Positions 35,098 to 47,100 of a stretch of DNA of 64,000 nucleotides are shown piece by piece; the first letter of the stretch is position 1, and every line of letters begins with the position of its first letter. A program made the translations under genes and the position numbers. The DNA comes from Capra hircus (taxonomy: Eukaryota > Chordata > Mammalia > Artiodactyla > Bovidae): contig NC_030827.1 in NCBI RefSeq assembly GCF_001704415.2, forward strand, positions 41,730,271 to 41,794,270, given 5' to 3'. Under the pieces are notes generated by a model. That model worked only from the letters and a program-made list of their open reading frames with translations. It had not been told where the DNA came from and did not search any database.

Positions 35098-35545
35098 ATA
35101 GGGATTCTCAAACTAGGCTCTTCTGGCATATTGGTGGTTTCCATTGCTAACACTGAAAAATAGCAAGTTTTTCCAATTACATATAGGAAATTTATCTAGG
35201 ACAGGGGATTTTGTCAGTTTCAAGTTTTCACTCAGAATGTTTTCAAACTCTGGCACCTGCTACTGTTTTGTCAGCAAGTACAGTGGATGAAAAAATAATT
35301 GAGTAAGTAAGCAAATAATGCAGCAAGAACTCAACACTGTTGGTCTGCTTAGTTCAACAATTTTCCTCCTCCTCATGGCCAGTTTTTTTAACTGGGACTT
35401 TAGATGGCATAATTAACACAGCATCCTCTTTCCTGCTAATAAAGGTATTCTGAGTTCACATAATGGAACCCACTGAGTCGTACTGAATGGACTGCACTGA
35501 CTCACAAAGTCTTGGCCACCTGAACATTTTTGAGAACTGCAGGTT
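35098..35545. mobile_element. possible hAT-type DNA transposon
   Basis: The left edge 'gggattctcaaactaggc' and the right edge 'tttttgagaactgcag' (reverse 'ctgcagttctcaaaaa') resemble hAT-Charlie inverted ends of the 'cagtggttctcaaa' type, about 450 bp apart. The interior is AT-rich without a frame. No family assigned. Confidence 0.35.
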
Positions 35546-35573
35546 GAAGAACTTGCCATGGCGCTCTCCCTCT

Positions 35574-35935
35574 GTTACAGGCTGAACTGTGCCCTTCCCA
35601 GATTCGTATGATGAAGCCCTAACCCCCAGTACCTCAGAATGCCACTGAATGCGGAGACAAGGCCTTTAAAGAGAAGACTTAGATAAAACGAGGCAATCAG
35701 AGTGCTCCGTGTCCTCATAAGAAGACATCTGGACACACCAGAAAGGGAGCCACCAGGGCCATGCAGAAAGAGACCATCTGAGGATTCAAAGAGAAGAGTC
35801 GCCTCAGGAGAGGCCAAACCCGCCAGAGTGTTGATCTTGAACTACCAGCCTCCAGAAGTGTGAGCAAATACATTTCTGTTGTGGAAGCCCCCAGTCTGTG
35901 ACATCTTGGTAAGACAGCCCTAGTGAACAGATACA
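35574..35935 (+). mobile_element. MLT1-type MaLR LTR
   Basis: Sense LTR of the old mammalian MaLR (ERVL-related) group. Blocks in order: 'ggctgaactgtgcccttcc', 'aagccctaacccccagtacctcagaatg', 'caaggcctttaaagag', 'gtcctcataagaaga', 'ccagcctccagaagtgtgag', 'catttctgttgtg', and 'gcagccctagtgaacagatac'-like end. Best fit MLT1C. Non-coding. Confidence 0.85.
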
Positions 35936-36840
35936 AACTGGAGTCACAGACGCCCAGTGGGAGCTGCCCTGGGCTCCCGGCCCAGGCCCTGCTCCTGCCT
36001 CAAAGGCTCTTTGCACCCCAACCGGGAAAGCGGAGGAACCATGCCGCTGTGCTCTGGCATGCACACGCTGTCCAAGTGACTCACCAGACTCCTGACTCAC
36101 AGCCCCATCAGAGAGCCACCCTCTCCTTGTACACACTGTGCCCTCCTTTCTGTGCTCTTTCGCGGTGGCACAAATACCCTGGAGAGGAGTGACCTTTAAA
36201 TTCCACGATCGTGACCGAGTTGCATGGTCAGTGGCATCAGGCCCCTCTGGGAGGCCCAGGCGGGAACGTGGACTCAGTACCAGGAGAGACACCCAAAGGG
36301 GAGGTGAGAGGGGCCTGGGACAAACCGTCTACCCCCAGATCGTGTCTCTGGCGTTGGGCTGGCTCCAGGCCTCTGCCAGAAACAGTGGTTTCTGGAGCAA
36401 ACAGAGCATTTTAAAAGGGAGCCTCTGGGCAGATAGGCCCCTGGTAGGGGAGAGGCCCCCACCTTACCAGCCAAACCTCCCTCCTCCACAGACTAGGCCT
36501 CTGGGATGGGTGGGTGGGGAGCAGTGGTTTTCTTTCAGTGAAGCCACACAGTGTCTCTTTGTAGAGACAGAGGAGAAGGGCTGGGCTGGACGGTAGCTTT
36601 AGAGGGAAGAGTGGACAGAACCTGATGGCTGGGAGGTAAAGGGATGGGGAGGTGGGGACAGGGAGGAGGCCGGGTCACTCGGGTTTGGTCTTAAATGGCC
36701 AGGTGGACCACAAAGTTATTCTCTGGTATCAGGGACTCTAAGGAGAAGTTCTAGAGATGATGGTAACTTTTATTATGGCAAATATCATGTTATAATAAGC
36801 ATGTGTCTCCTGCTCCAACTAAGCTGGATACTTCTTGAGG
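35936..36840. other. unassigned GC-rich sequence
   Basis: Moderately GC-rich with frames of 150-160 codons on both strands. The minus-strand frame 35804-36292 overlaps the MLT1 LTR. No domain or convincing exon. Confidence 0.3.
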
Positions 36841-36841
36841 T

Positions 36842-36909
36842 TAGAGACAGCATTTCAGGCACAAGAAACTATAATGTCTATGGCACTGTAGAGACAGCAT
36901 TTCAGGCAC
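36842..36909 (+). repeat. 21-bp exact direct repeat pair
   Basis: The 21 bases at 36842-36862 recur exactly at 36889-36909 (core 'gagacagcatttcaggcac'), 47 bp apart start to start. It is a local duplication or a replication-slippage scar. Confidence 0.9.
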
Positions 36910-37139
36910 TTCTCCACCCTCCAGGCTGGAGTCTGGCACATCCACTCAGCATTTATGTAATAACATAAATGCATGCAGGACTGGACCAAGCACAGAGCTG
37001 GCTCTAGAACTGCCAAGGCCAGACATGCAGCTGGCACTCAATTCGTGTTCATTGTCTCTTTGGGTGAATATTTTGAAGAATGGCATATTGATCATACTTT
37101 CTTATTTTCTGTATTCTTGAGGCTCTGGCATCTAGGGGC

Positions 37140-37640
37140 TTGATGGCTTAGGAGAGACCATCCCCTCCCCTCCCCAAACTGGCCAGTGCCTAGAGATAGC
37201 AAATCACCTGCCTCGGAGCACACTTTCCATATGCAAACCAACCAATCTAGAACCCATATCTCCTAATTACCTACTTTTTCAAGCTCACACATAACCCCTG
37301 CTCAAATCACCCAAGAACCTAATCACTCCAATTGTACCAAACAACTTCGAACATTCCCTAAAGCATAGTGCCCGCTGAAATGATTCAACTTAGCCAATCC
37401 TAAGCCTACTTGCACTGCCTCACACAATCCTTTTCACAAACAGCACAATAAAGGATTTACCTACACTTCCCCTTCACTCTCCTTCTGCCTCTTGACAAAC
37501 CCTGGTGCTTCCTCTTGTGGCTCCTTGAGGAGTGGACTGCCTTCTGTTTCCAGGGATCTGTGCATTTAAATTCTCACCACAACAGTCATTTCTGTGTCTG
37601 CATGTCTTACCATGCATGAGTAAAGCAAATCTCGGGTACA
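37140..37640 (+). other. possible decayed ERV-type LTR
   Basis: The order of elements suggests an LTR: a CCAAT-like 'agccaatcctaag' at 37394, 'caataaagg' at 37446, then a C/T-rich stretch and 'gctccttgaggagtgg'. I cannot define both ends or name a family, and it may be single-copy. Confidence 0.25.
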
Positions 37641-39708
37641 TTTTTAAACAGATGGCTCAATGTGAATAAGCATTCAGTAACTGTAAATTAACAACTGATT
37701 CTTTCCAAGCAGGGCAAAGTACATCTTCTTCAAAAGAGAGAAAAGATGTGTTAGTTCTATGTATCATCATGTTAAAATTGTAGGGAAGTGAGAGGGGAAA
37801 CTAGCTTTGGGACAGAGATGGGCCAGATCCAGTCAGTCTCCAATTGAATGTAAGGTTGGGATTTGGGACAAGAATGAAAAGCAAGGAAAGAAGAATGCTT
37901 TTTCACCAAAACCTCTGCAGAGCCTTGCACAAGCTGGGAGAACACACAGAAATCCCGTTAACACTTTCTGCATCAAATTCAAGACCCTTGCTCTCCAGGA
38001 ATGACTTTATCCAAGCCATGGCAAACCAACAAAGCAAAGAGACAAAGCAAGCATCCCTTTCATGATGTTTATTTCTTAATGATGCTAGCAGAAGCTCCCA
38101 TTAATCCAGGGAGATGACATGAGATCATGGGTCTGTGAAGCATGTGGCAGAACATCTGGTATCAAGCAAACCCTCGGCAAATTACAGCCGTCACTGCTGA
38201 TGTTCCCAGCAACTAGAAAATTGCATTCTCTGGGTGGCTTTTCTAATAAACAATATTTATATGACCAGTTATCAAAAAGACAATAAAATGAAATTCATGC
38301 CACATGATGGCTGGGCTGCACATAATTTTTTCTCCTTTGATGATTCCTTTGATGATTCAGAATATACTCGAAGACCTCACCCTCCTTTCAGTATATTATG
38401 AATAACATGAACTGCCTCTGTATCTTAATAATCATAAGACCTATCCTGATTATTTGTGGTTCCTGGATGTAAACAAGGTGACTCAGCGGGGATGCTGGGG
38501 ACTACAGAATCACTGGACCAGGCAGAAGTGTGATTTACCCATGAGGGCCTCTGCAGACCTATGACCCTTCTCAGGGATGCCAGCGGGGCATGAGTATCTC
38601 CAGGGAAGGACCAACCTCATTTTGGAGAAATGCTAACAAGTCCTCCCTACTTGAGACCTGAGAGGAACACACAGGAAACAGGTGTCTAAGAGCCCTGCTC
38701 AAAATTGGATATTGACCTTTTCCTCCTCATTCTACCCACCCATGGATCAACCCAGGTTCTAAAGAATTAGATAATTTATTAGAAATAAAGTAACATAAAT
38801 TATGATGTCTGCTTCTTCATTAGGGATTTTTATGTGCACAGATGAATCCAGACAGCAATAGACAACTCAAAGGAATTCTGCCAAATCCACTGTCTCAGTT
38901 TTGAGCTCCAGATACAGAAGCATAAGCATCTGATAAGCACTAACCCTCCAGAGACAAGAAGGAACAAAGTCTTTTCTTGGGAGGCATGAGGTTGAAAAAT
39001 GGGGAGGCTTAACCACCCCCTTCCATTTCCACAAGACTTCCAAAAGCTCCTCTCACCACTGCCATCGCCCTACTCCCTTCTCTGCAGTTTTGACACCCCA
39101 CCCCACTCCCCATTCACCTACCAGAATAAGGACTTAAGCATTTTCAGACTGATAATTCAAACAACAGGCAACAATAAGGCCCAAGGGAGCTTAGATACAC
39201 GTGGAAGCTGTGGACATGTCATCAGGAATTACTTGTGCAGAAGCACAGCTGCCCAACAATCTCAGCCTAAACCAGCATATGACCAACAGCTCTGCTCTGG
39301 CCGCAGCTAAACAGCCTTGTTTCCAAGCCAGACAGACTCTCCTAGCAAAATCCAGAGCTGAGCCTGTGGGCATTAACCCATTTCCACCATTGAAAGCCTG
39401 TTCACAAGGAAATATAGATGCAATATATTCAAATTATCTCCTGATGCTCATCTTCAGTCACTACCATCAGGAGAAATGCCAGCTTACTTCTTGGGAGCTA
39501 TAAGAAAGGATACCAAGGCATAGAAGAACCAGACCTCGACTTCAGTTATCTAATAGCCTAATTAGGAATCATTAGCATGCAGATGAAAAAGTAATTAACA
39601 ACACGCGGTGGTATCTAATGATACTGCAAGGTCAGCTTAAGTTTATAGAAATCTAGGAACTAAGGAGGTCCAGCAAAGCTTGGAAGAGGCAAGAAAGTTG
39701 CAGGCAAC
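37641..39708. other. unassigned sequence
   Basis: About 2 kb with no repeat I can name and no supportable exon. A minor duplicated word, 'cctttgatgatt', lies at 38333-38358. Confidence 0.3.
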
Positions 39709-39953
39709 CACTGAGAAGGAGGGCCTTCCCAGACGCCGCTAGTGGTAAAGAACACAGCTGCCAATGCAGGAGACATAAGAGACGCAGGTATGACCCCTGG
39801 GTCAGAAGATCCCCTGGAGGAGGGCGTGGCAACCCACTCCAGTATTCTTGCGTTGAGGATCCCATGCACAGAGGAGCCTGGAGGGCTATAGTCCAATGGG
39901 TCGCAAAGAGTCAGGCACTACTGAAGCAACCGAGCACGCACGCACTGAGGAGA
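39709..39953 (+). mobile_element. Bov-tA2-type SINE with target duplication
   Basis: Sense copy with the Bov-tA2 'agtggtaaagaac' head and 'gacataagagacgcagg' variant. Flanks 'cactgagaagga' (39709-39720) and 'cactgaggaga' (39943-39953) form a slightly worn duplication. Confidence 0.92.
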
Positions 39954-40329
39954 CGAGCCCTGCAGATGCGGGGCATGTGGGAGAGCACATGGCAAGTTCA
40001 GAGGCCAGTTCAGACACCTGTCTCCTTGTGGTAAGAGCACAGCGCTGCCAGACCCACGGGGAGAGTAAACCTCCACGGCACAGGAGATGCCCTCCTCCGT
40101 CCACACCCAAGGCAGACGTGACCAGTGCATCACAGCGCTGAGCGTTCACTGGCCTCAAAGCCCCTGTCGACCCTGTGTTCCAAGAAGCACCAGCAGTCAA
40201 TCAGAGTTGGCACTCCTGATAAGAACCGTTCCTCCTTTCCTGAGAGGGAATGGGGTTAACTCTGGCTGGACATGTCCAGATAACTGAGTCAAGATGGCCT
40301 GGACATTAGAGGAAAATCACAGTCATTAC
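39954..40329. other. unassigned sequence
   Basis: No firm call. The last 100 bases may already be part of the following LTR. Confidence 0.3.
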
Positions 40330-41455
40330 ATCAACTCCTGGAACCAGAAGGAGGCTTGATCTTGAGGGGCAGTTATGCTGACAACCACAGAGTCCCTCTG
40401 GGCATCATTACCCTTGATGTGACCCCAGGATCCAACTATTCCCAAATGTGCCAAACAGATCTTGTAGTAACTTCTCCCCAAGGACAACCAACCACCTTCA
40501 ATTACGTCCCTTCCTGCACACACATGCTATTTCTCTATTGACAGGCAAATTCTACCCCTCCATCCCTTTGAATCTGAGCTGCTCTGGGACTGCTCAATGG
40601 AATATGGCAGAAATGGCACTGTGCCAGCTCTTCTTTTTTTTGAAAGGAAGACATAAATGTATATATAAATGTAAATAATTTTTTTCATAGGAAAATCCAA
40701 AATGACATATATGTATATAACATACTCTGAGAAATAAGAAAAATTTGCAAAATTCGTCAGATATAAAATCAATATAAAAAGAAACTACATATTAACATAT
40801 CAGTAAGAAGTTAAAACATTCTCCAATAATACAGTTCCAATATAATCATCATATATTGATACTAATGTTTAAAAATTTTTATTGGAGTATAGTTGCTTTA
40901 CAATGTTGTGTTATTTTCTGCTGTATACAGCAAAGTGAATCAATTACATGCATAATTATATCCAATCTTTTGAGATTTCCTTCCCATTTAGGTCACCACC
41001 ACTGGGTCAGTTTTGGTCCCAATCTTTAAGAGGATTAGAAATTTTCTCTTCCCCCAATCCCAACTCTTTCTCTCAGGAGCCCAGAGCTGTCACATCAGAA
41101 ACCTGGTGAACTTGCTAAACAGACCACTTGGGGAGACCAGATGGAGAGGGAGAAGCCTGGAACTATCTATCACGGAGGAAGGGAGAGAAGACAGCAATCC
41201 AGGGCCCCAGCTGAGCCCAACCTTGCAGCTCTGCTCTGCCAAGGTCTTGACACCAGAGGGAACCCTTCCTAGACCAGCCCAGCCATGAACTGAACGTCTT
41301 ACCGAAGGGTCCAAGTCAACGCCACGTGGAACAGAAAACTGCCCAGCTCAATTCTTCCCAAATTCCTGGCCTGAAGAATCATAAACAATAAAGTGATTGC
41401 TCTCTTAAGCCACTAAATGTGGAGTGGATTGTACCACAACAAGAGATAACCGGGA
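40330..41455 (+). mobile_element. MLT1-type MaLR LTR, split by L1-derived DNA
   Basis: The left part (to about 40632) has 'tttgaatctgagctgctctgggactgctcaatggaatatggcagaaatggcactgtgccag', a hallmark MLT1 block. The right part (from about 41012) has 'ctttaagaggattag', 'gagagggagaagcctgg', 'cccagctgagcccaacc', and the end 'taagccactaaatgtgg' to 'caagagataaccgg'. AT-rich L1-derived DNA separates the halves. Confidence 0.78.
40631..41012 (-). mobile_element. L1-derived insert in MLT1
   Basis: The left edge has a T-run ('cttctttttttt'). From about 40870 the sequence 'tttttattggagtatagttgctttacaatgttgtgttattttctgctgtatacagcaaagtgaatca' is the reverse complement of a ruminant L1 3' end. Flanks 'actgtgccagctctt' and 'actgggtcagttttg' agree at 10 of 15 positions and may be an old target duplication. 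Two L1 insertions or an inverted one are both possible. Confidence 0.65.
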
Positions 41456-41837
41456 TTATGTTGCGCCTGGGCCCCACTCCACAGGCAGCTGAAGCACTCA
41501 GGGCTCTGGGCTCCGGTTCTGTTCCCTGCATGTCCCCGGGCCTGACCACATCCAAGACAAGTCAGGGCCCTGCACTCCGGAGCAAGACGCCACACTTGGG
41601 ATCACCCACAACCCTGGCCTCAGCTCCCCACCCACTTCTGCCCTTTAAGTCAACGCGTATGACTTCTAAAGAACCCAAGTTAATCACTGACTTCAAGTCT
41701 CCAAAGTTCAACTGTTGCTTGTTCTTTCTAAAAAAATACAAAGGACAAACCTCTCCTCCTGAGCCTGGTGCCTTTGAGAGCTGCAGCTTCGGCTATGGGC
41801 TGGAGAGCATGTGAGTTCAGATCCACCAAGGAAAGCC

Positions 41838-42220
41838 TGCAGGTCGACTGTGGATGACTCTCACCTGCTCCAACCAGGCGGAGTCATCGGGCAGCGAGGA
41901 GGCACCTGACCTAGTGAAGCTCAGCACCGCCCCTGGTGCCTCTGTGGTAGCGAATCTGCCTGCCAATGCAGGAGACAAGGGTTCGACCCCTGAGTTGGAA
42001 AGATTCCCCTGGAGGAGGAAATGGCAACCCACTCCAGTATTCTTGCCTGGAGAATCCCATGGACAGAGGAGCCTGGCTGGCTTCAGTTCGTGGGGTCACA
42101 AAGAATTGGACATGACTTAACGAGTAAACAACAATGGCTGTAGGTGACCTTCACCTGCTTGAGCCATGGGGTCATTACGCAGCGAGGGGTCACCCGGCCT
42201 AAGAAACTCTGTGCTGCCCG
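41838..42220 (+). repeat. diverged duplication flanking a SINE
   Basis: 41838-41933 and 42134-42220 share the same order of words: 'tcacctgctc' / 'tcacctgctt', 'gtcatcgggcagcgagg' / 'gtcattacgcagcgagg', 'cacctgacctag' / 'cacccggcctaa', and 'cagcaccgccc' / 'tgtgctgccc'. This suggests an old tandem duplication of about 90 bp, with a Bov-tA between the units. Confidence 0.6.
41927..42132 (+). mobile_element. Bov-tA SINE
   Basis: Sense copy: 'gcccctggtgcctctgtgg' head, 'gattcccctggaggaggaaatgg' body, 'ggacatgacttaacgagtaaacaac' end. It sits at the junction of the two duplicated units. Confidence 0.92.
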
Positions 42221-42961
42221 AAAGCTCACAGGGTCCAACCAGTTCACTGGGCAGAAGGCACAGAGGCCTGAAGAGGAAATGTGGCTTTTTCCAGGTCAGA
42301 GATGAAGTCAGCACAGGCAGCCAGACACCAGGCCTGGTCAGTCAGTCTAGGAGTGACCCATGACCTCTCTGTACAGACAGCCTTGGGGAAGAGGACTTCA
42401 GCCTCAGGAAAACACTTCCTTTGCACGCCCTCTAGTTTATGGTGGCCTCCGCACCATCCTTAAATCACTCTTGGTTTAAGGCACGTGTGCACAGTCAAGG
42501 ACAGGCTTGTTTCCTCTTTGAGGCCTGTCTCTAAGAGTGCTAGGAAAATTGCACCAGAGGTATGAACACAAAGATCCTCTTTTCCATATCTAACTCTTTT
42601 TCCCATCCCCTGACACACACACATGGGTTATCTCAGGTACAGAGCATTTTCTGGTTTAGTAGTGTTGCATGGACTCTCTGCCTTTCAACTAGGTTGAATT
42701 GCATACTCTCGCAAAGCCACAAGGGTCGACCCTTGCTAGTTCCTGTTCTAACATAAAGGGAAGGTAAATCTAGATCCCTCTAACCACATCCGTCTACTGG
42801 TGAACATCCTGCAAGAACCCTGAACCTGAAAATGATCTTTGCTGTTCTGACCCCAACTGAATACTAAGTCTTGGAGGCCTCCGTGAGAGACTCAGCAGGT
42901 TGGAAAGGCTCCTTCAGCAATAACTATTAGGCATCGAAAGGGTTGCTTTGATGACTGATGA
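42221..42961. other. unassigned sequence
   Basis: No recognised feature. Confidence 0.3.
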
Positions 42962-43150
42962 TGATGCATGCCAGATGCTCTCTTAGGTGCTCTGCAAATG
43001 GGTTATCTCCTTTAATCCCCACAACAATCTGTTGAGGGAAGTTCTGCTATCTCTATTCTTTATAGATGATGAAACTGGCAGTCAAAGATGTTTAGAAACA
43101 AGCTCAACTGGAAAGCCAGTGACAGAGCTGGAATTTGGACAGAAGTTCAG
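42962..43150 (-). mobile_element. MIR SINE
   Basis: Near full-length antisense MIR: 'tgccagatgctctcttaggtgctctgcaaatgggttatctcctttaatccccacaacaatctgttgaggg', 'atagatgatgaaactggcag', 'gccagtgacagagctggaattt'. Confidence 0.85.
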
Positions 43151-43344
43151 CCAGCTCAAAAGTTCATATTCTGAATCACCATATTGCATTGCTTTATATG
43201 TATATAAATGTATCTCCATATGGTTCATTAGTGTAGTTCATTCCAAACATATAAAACCATCACCCCATGACAGTCTCAGAGTGATAATGGGACCACAGAA
43301 ATACAGTCCTGCAACCAAAGGCAAAGCCCAAATAGTTTGCATCC

Positions 43345-43455
43345 TTTTTTTAAAAAAATTAAGATATCACTGATACATAACATTATATTAGCTTCGGGTA
43401 TACAACACAATGATTTGGTATTTGCATATACTATGAAATGTACTTCATGATCTTT
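43345..43455 (-). mobile_element. L1M 3' end fragment
   Basis: 'aattaagatatcactgatacataacattatattagcttcgggtatacaacacaatgatttggtatttgcatata' is the reverse complement of an old L1 3' end. Confidence 0.75.
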
Positions 43456-44837
43456 ACGTGCATTTTTTTCAAACATCATGGAGGAATTTCCTAGATCATT
43501 GCTATGTTTCCTAGAATCTCCCTCTTACCTCCAAGCCATTTTCTTCATATGCTGTTCCTGTACTTCTCCAAGACTTCCCCCCAAATCTCCTTCCCCAGAT
43601 ACAAGGAGAACTAAAGACAGCAGCCGTTCCCTTGTGCACACTCTTCCCCAAATGGCTCATATTCAACCAGCTTTTAAGGAAATGATGTGATGTAGTTAAA
43701 AGAGTTAAATTTTCCTAGGTCTTATTACTGCCTAAAACGTCATGATTTTAGAAGATGGAATCAAATGAGTTCAATTATTCCTATGGCTTTGTGGAAAAAC
43801 ACCATGGAACCCCTAATATCTTATTGTCAACATCATTTTACAATAATTGGTGAAAACTGCCCAGGCCATCAGGACCCACATTAGAAAATGAAGGTTGAAA
43901 GGAGAAGATCCATGCTGAGGGCTTTCCTTAATGTCTCATCAAGGAAGCACGAGGTTAGGCCTCAGCTGTAGGTGACCCTAATGTGACCTTGGCCTGATGC
44001 CCAAGTGGAAAGCCCAGACTCAGGCCCATCATGGGGCACAATTCTAGGGGAAGGACTCTCGCTCTTGGGAGTTGATGAGTGCACACCCTATACACGGCAG
44101 CACAGATTCACAAATAAATGATGATTTTTGGAGACACCTTTTCCTCTTATGACAAGAGCCATCAACTTGGCTGTAAAAATAGATTCGGGGCTACAGAAGT
44201 TAGTTGAGAAACAGTAAACATAATCCAAGCCCAGAAGAGCCAGAGGAAAACATACACCCAGGCTCCCGCCACGTGGCCCCTCCCCCAGGACACCAGTCCC
44301 CCACGGCCACTTATGGTTGGGACCAGATGCTGTAAATGAGGGGTATGCAATGACTCCTGCTGTGCCCTACCATCTACCCCACGATGTGCAATTTTAATTT
44401 ATAATTGTGGGTGAGTTATATCTGTGCTCAGAGTGAAGCAGGAAGGGGCCATAGTTGAGGGTGGGGAGAGTGGGGTGAAGGGACTTAGATAAATAGTTTG
44501 CAAAAGATATGGTGAAAAATGCCAGACCAAAATTGAAGAGACTGAACTGGGTTGGTTCAGACTATAGAAGCACGCCCTTCCCTGCCACCCAGTGCATATG
44601 GTCACATCCCCCTGAGGATGAGGGCCGCTGTGAGCCACTGTTGCTTCCACAGTGGAGGTGGGATAGCTCTCAGATATGTGGGGACACACTGACAATATTT
44701 CAATTCTCTTCTGAAAATGAAAACCTCCAGGATATTTTAGGTTTCTCGGAACTAAAACACCCAGCGTTCACCTTTTCAGTCGTGCAGCGTTCATCTTTTC
44801 CAGGTTGGTGTGAGTTGATCTTTCTATAGTGGATGTA
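43456..44837. other. unassigned sequence
   Basis: About 1.4 kb with no repeat or exon recognised. The start (43490-43640) is faintly L2-like. Confidence 0.3.
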
Positions 44838-45350
44838 TTAACTAGTCTGCTCCAGCTACCATAACAAAGTACCAGACTGGGTGGCTTAAACAACAGATGT
44901 TTGCTCACAGTTTCGGAGGTTAGAAGGCTGAGATCAAGGGAGACACCTGCCTTGTACACGGCTGTCCTCTCACTGGGTCTTCACGTGGTCTTTTCTCCAT
45001 GCACTCTCAGAGGGGAGAGGGAGCTCCCTAATGTCTCTTTTCTCTTGTAAAGGCTTCACCCCATGACCTCTTTTAAACTTAATTACCTCCCTAAGTGTTT
45101 AGGGTATCCCTAGCTCCAGGGATTTCCCTGGCTAAGACTCCACACTCCCAATGCAGGGGGCCCAGGTTTCCATCCCTGGTCAGGGGAATCAAGATTCTGA
45201 CTACGGCAACTAAGGCCCAGTGCAGCCAAAGACATGAAAACACAGTAATAAACAAAACAAAAACACCCGATCTCCAAATAGTCACATTAGGGGTGAGGGC
45301 TTCAACATACAAACTTTGTAAGGACATTATTCAGTCCATAAAAGTGGGAT
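44838..45350 (-). mobile_element. MLT1-type MaLR LTR, split by a CHR SINE
   Basis: Antisense LTR: 'agctaccataacaaagtaccagactgggtggcttaaacaacag', 'tgctcacagtttcggagg', 'ctcactgggtcttcacgtggtc', 'atgacctcttttaaacttaattacctcc', then after the SINE 'gatctccaaatagtcacatt' and 'gagggcttcaacatac'. Confidence 0.88.
45108..45275 (+). mobile_element. CHR-2-type SINE with target duplication
   Basis: Sense short CHR (45118-45265) inserted in the MLT1 LTR, with flanks 'ccctagctcc' (45108-45117) and 'cccgatctcc' (45266-45275). About 10 bases are missing from the head after 'tttccctggc'. Confidence 0.9.
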
Positions 45351-45749
45351 AGATATGGGAAAGAGGTCGTGGGATTATTTTGCTTTTAGGTAAATCTGCC
45401 TTCTGCCCAGACTCCATCTCGTAGCTCTTCACAATGCTCTCTGCCCAAGTCAGGAGGTTCCTCTTCACTCACCCCATGCCAACATGTCAAATATGCTTCT
45501 CCCACTCACCAGCCATCCCTCTAAACTGCTGCCCAGGGCTGTCCTGCTCCTTGGAACAGAGCCCCCACTTTCCCCAAACATAGCCTGGTCAAAATCTGTC
45601 CCCACCACCTGCTAAACCTGTTCTTTATTTATAAATTGAAGTCATTTCTGAACACATTACCTACCCTAAGTGGTTCATCAGCAAGGAAGTTCAGAGTCAA
45701 AACTATATCTGATCACTGGAAACATACACAGGGCAAATACCCTAGCCAA
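45351..45749. other. unassigned sequence
   Basis: Pyrimidine-rich and faintly L2-like, but not enough for a call. Confidence 0.3.
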
Positions 45750-45890
45750 CCCTTTCACTCATTCCTTAGGTCAGCAGATATTTAGTGAACAACTACTACA
45801 CACAGTCATCCAGTCCTGTGGGACCCGTCAGCAAACAAAACAGGCAAAGAATCCTTCCTTCATAGAACTTACATTCTTCCTGTCCATTTT
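45750..45890 (-). mobile_element. L2 LINE 3' end
   Basis: Antisense L2 terminus: 'cactcattccttaggtcagcagatatttagtgaac', 'caaacaaaacaggcaaagaatccttccttcatagaacttacattct'. Confidence 0.65.
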
Positions 45891-47100
45891 TCCCCTTTGC
45901 CCTGATTGCATCTGTTTTTAAAATATTTACTGTTCTGTGTCTATGTCAGTCATATTCTATTTGCAAATATTCTCCACCTCATACTGTATAAATCTATAAT
46001 CTTTTTATACAGTGTAGTTTTTGCTCAAATTGCTTTTCACAGTAGAAAGGTAGGGCCATTGTAAGGAATAAATTAGATGGTATAGGAAAAGTCTCAAGCA
46101 GTTGTAGAGGTTCAATACAAGGTAGCTTTCTGTCTTTTAAAATTCCAGATATACTTAAGACCAACCTCAAATCTCTTCTCTCTCCAGGAGTCATTAATGA
46201 CACCAGAAAATGTGAGGATTTTTCCCTTCTTTTACTAATTTCCCTTAGTACATAGTCATTCATTGCGTAGTTTGACACCTTGTTATATTGTTTCATAGAT
46301 TATTTTCTCATTCAATCCTATGTATATATCAGGCTTCTTTAAGAGTAGATTGTAAACTCAATGTATGTTCTTAATCCACACAACTCAATCTAGGTTTACA
46401 TAAGAGATGAAGTAATGAGCAAGAATTCTCTCTCCCATTTTCACTCTCTATTTTATTTTTAAAATCTGGCCCTCTTTACAAGACAACACCCAGTTCCTTA
46501 ATTGGGGTAAGGGGAGTTTTTATGAATTTAAAAAGTAATTTGATTTACATTGCTACAACACATCCATCATTGAATGTGGAACAAAAGCAGTGATACTTCA
46601 AACAAAAGAAACATTTCAAGTAATTAAGAATAAAGGACAAGTACATTACTGTGTTTTCTATAGAAGGAAAAATCTGCCAGTCAAAAGAGCTGAGACAAAG
46701 AGCACTGGTTAAGTCAGTTGTGATGCATTCATTGGATGGAGTTCTATGCATTCTTTCATAAAATGCACCTGAAGGAGGCTCTTTAATGAAATGGGAAGAC
46801 ACACACCATGTGCCATTGGGTAGGGGGGAGGGGGACACAGGAGTAGTATTCAAAACTGTTAGCATATAGGCTCAGTTTTATAAATATTCTATTTACATAT
46901 CTACAAAGACAGAGACAAAAGATAAAAAGAAATGTCTTAGAAAATGAGCAGTATCTATGGATGGTGAAATAATTGCTGAAAATTGACTTCATTTTTTTTT
47001 TTTTTTAACAGATATCTCTTTACCATCAGGGAAACAAGGACACACGTTGTGTTGAAAACTGAAGTTAAAGAAGGACTTGAAGGCATCACTTTAGGGACCG
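45891..47100. other. unassigned AT-rich sequence
   Basis: About 1.2 kb with no nameable repeat or exon. A T-run lies at 46992-47006. Confidence 0.3.
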
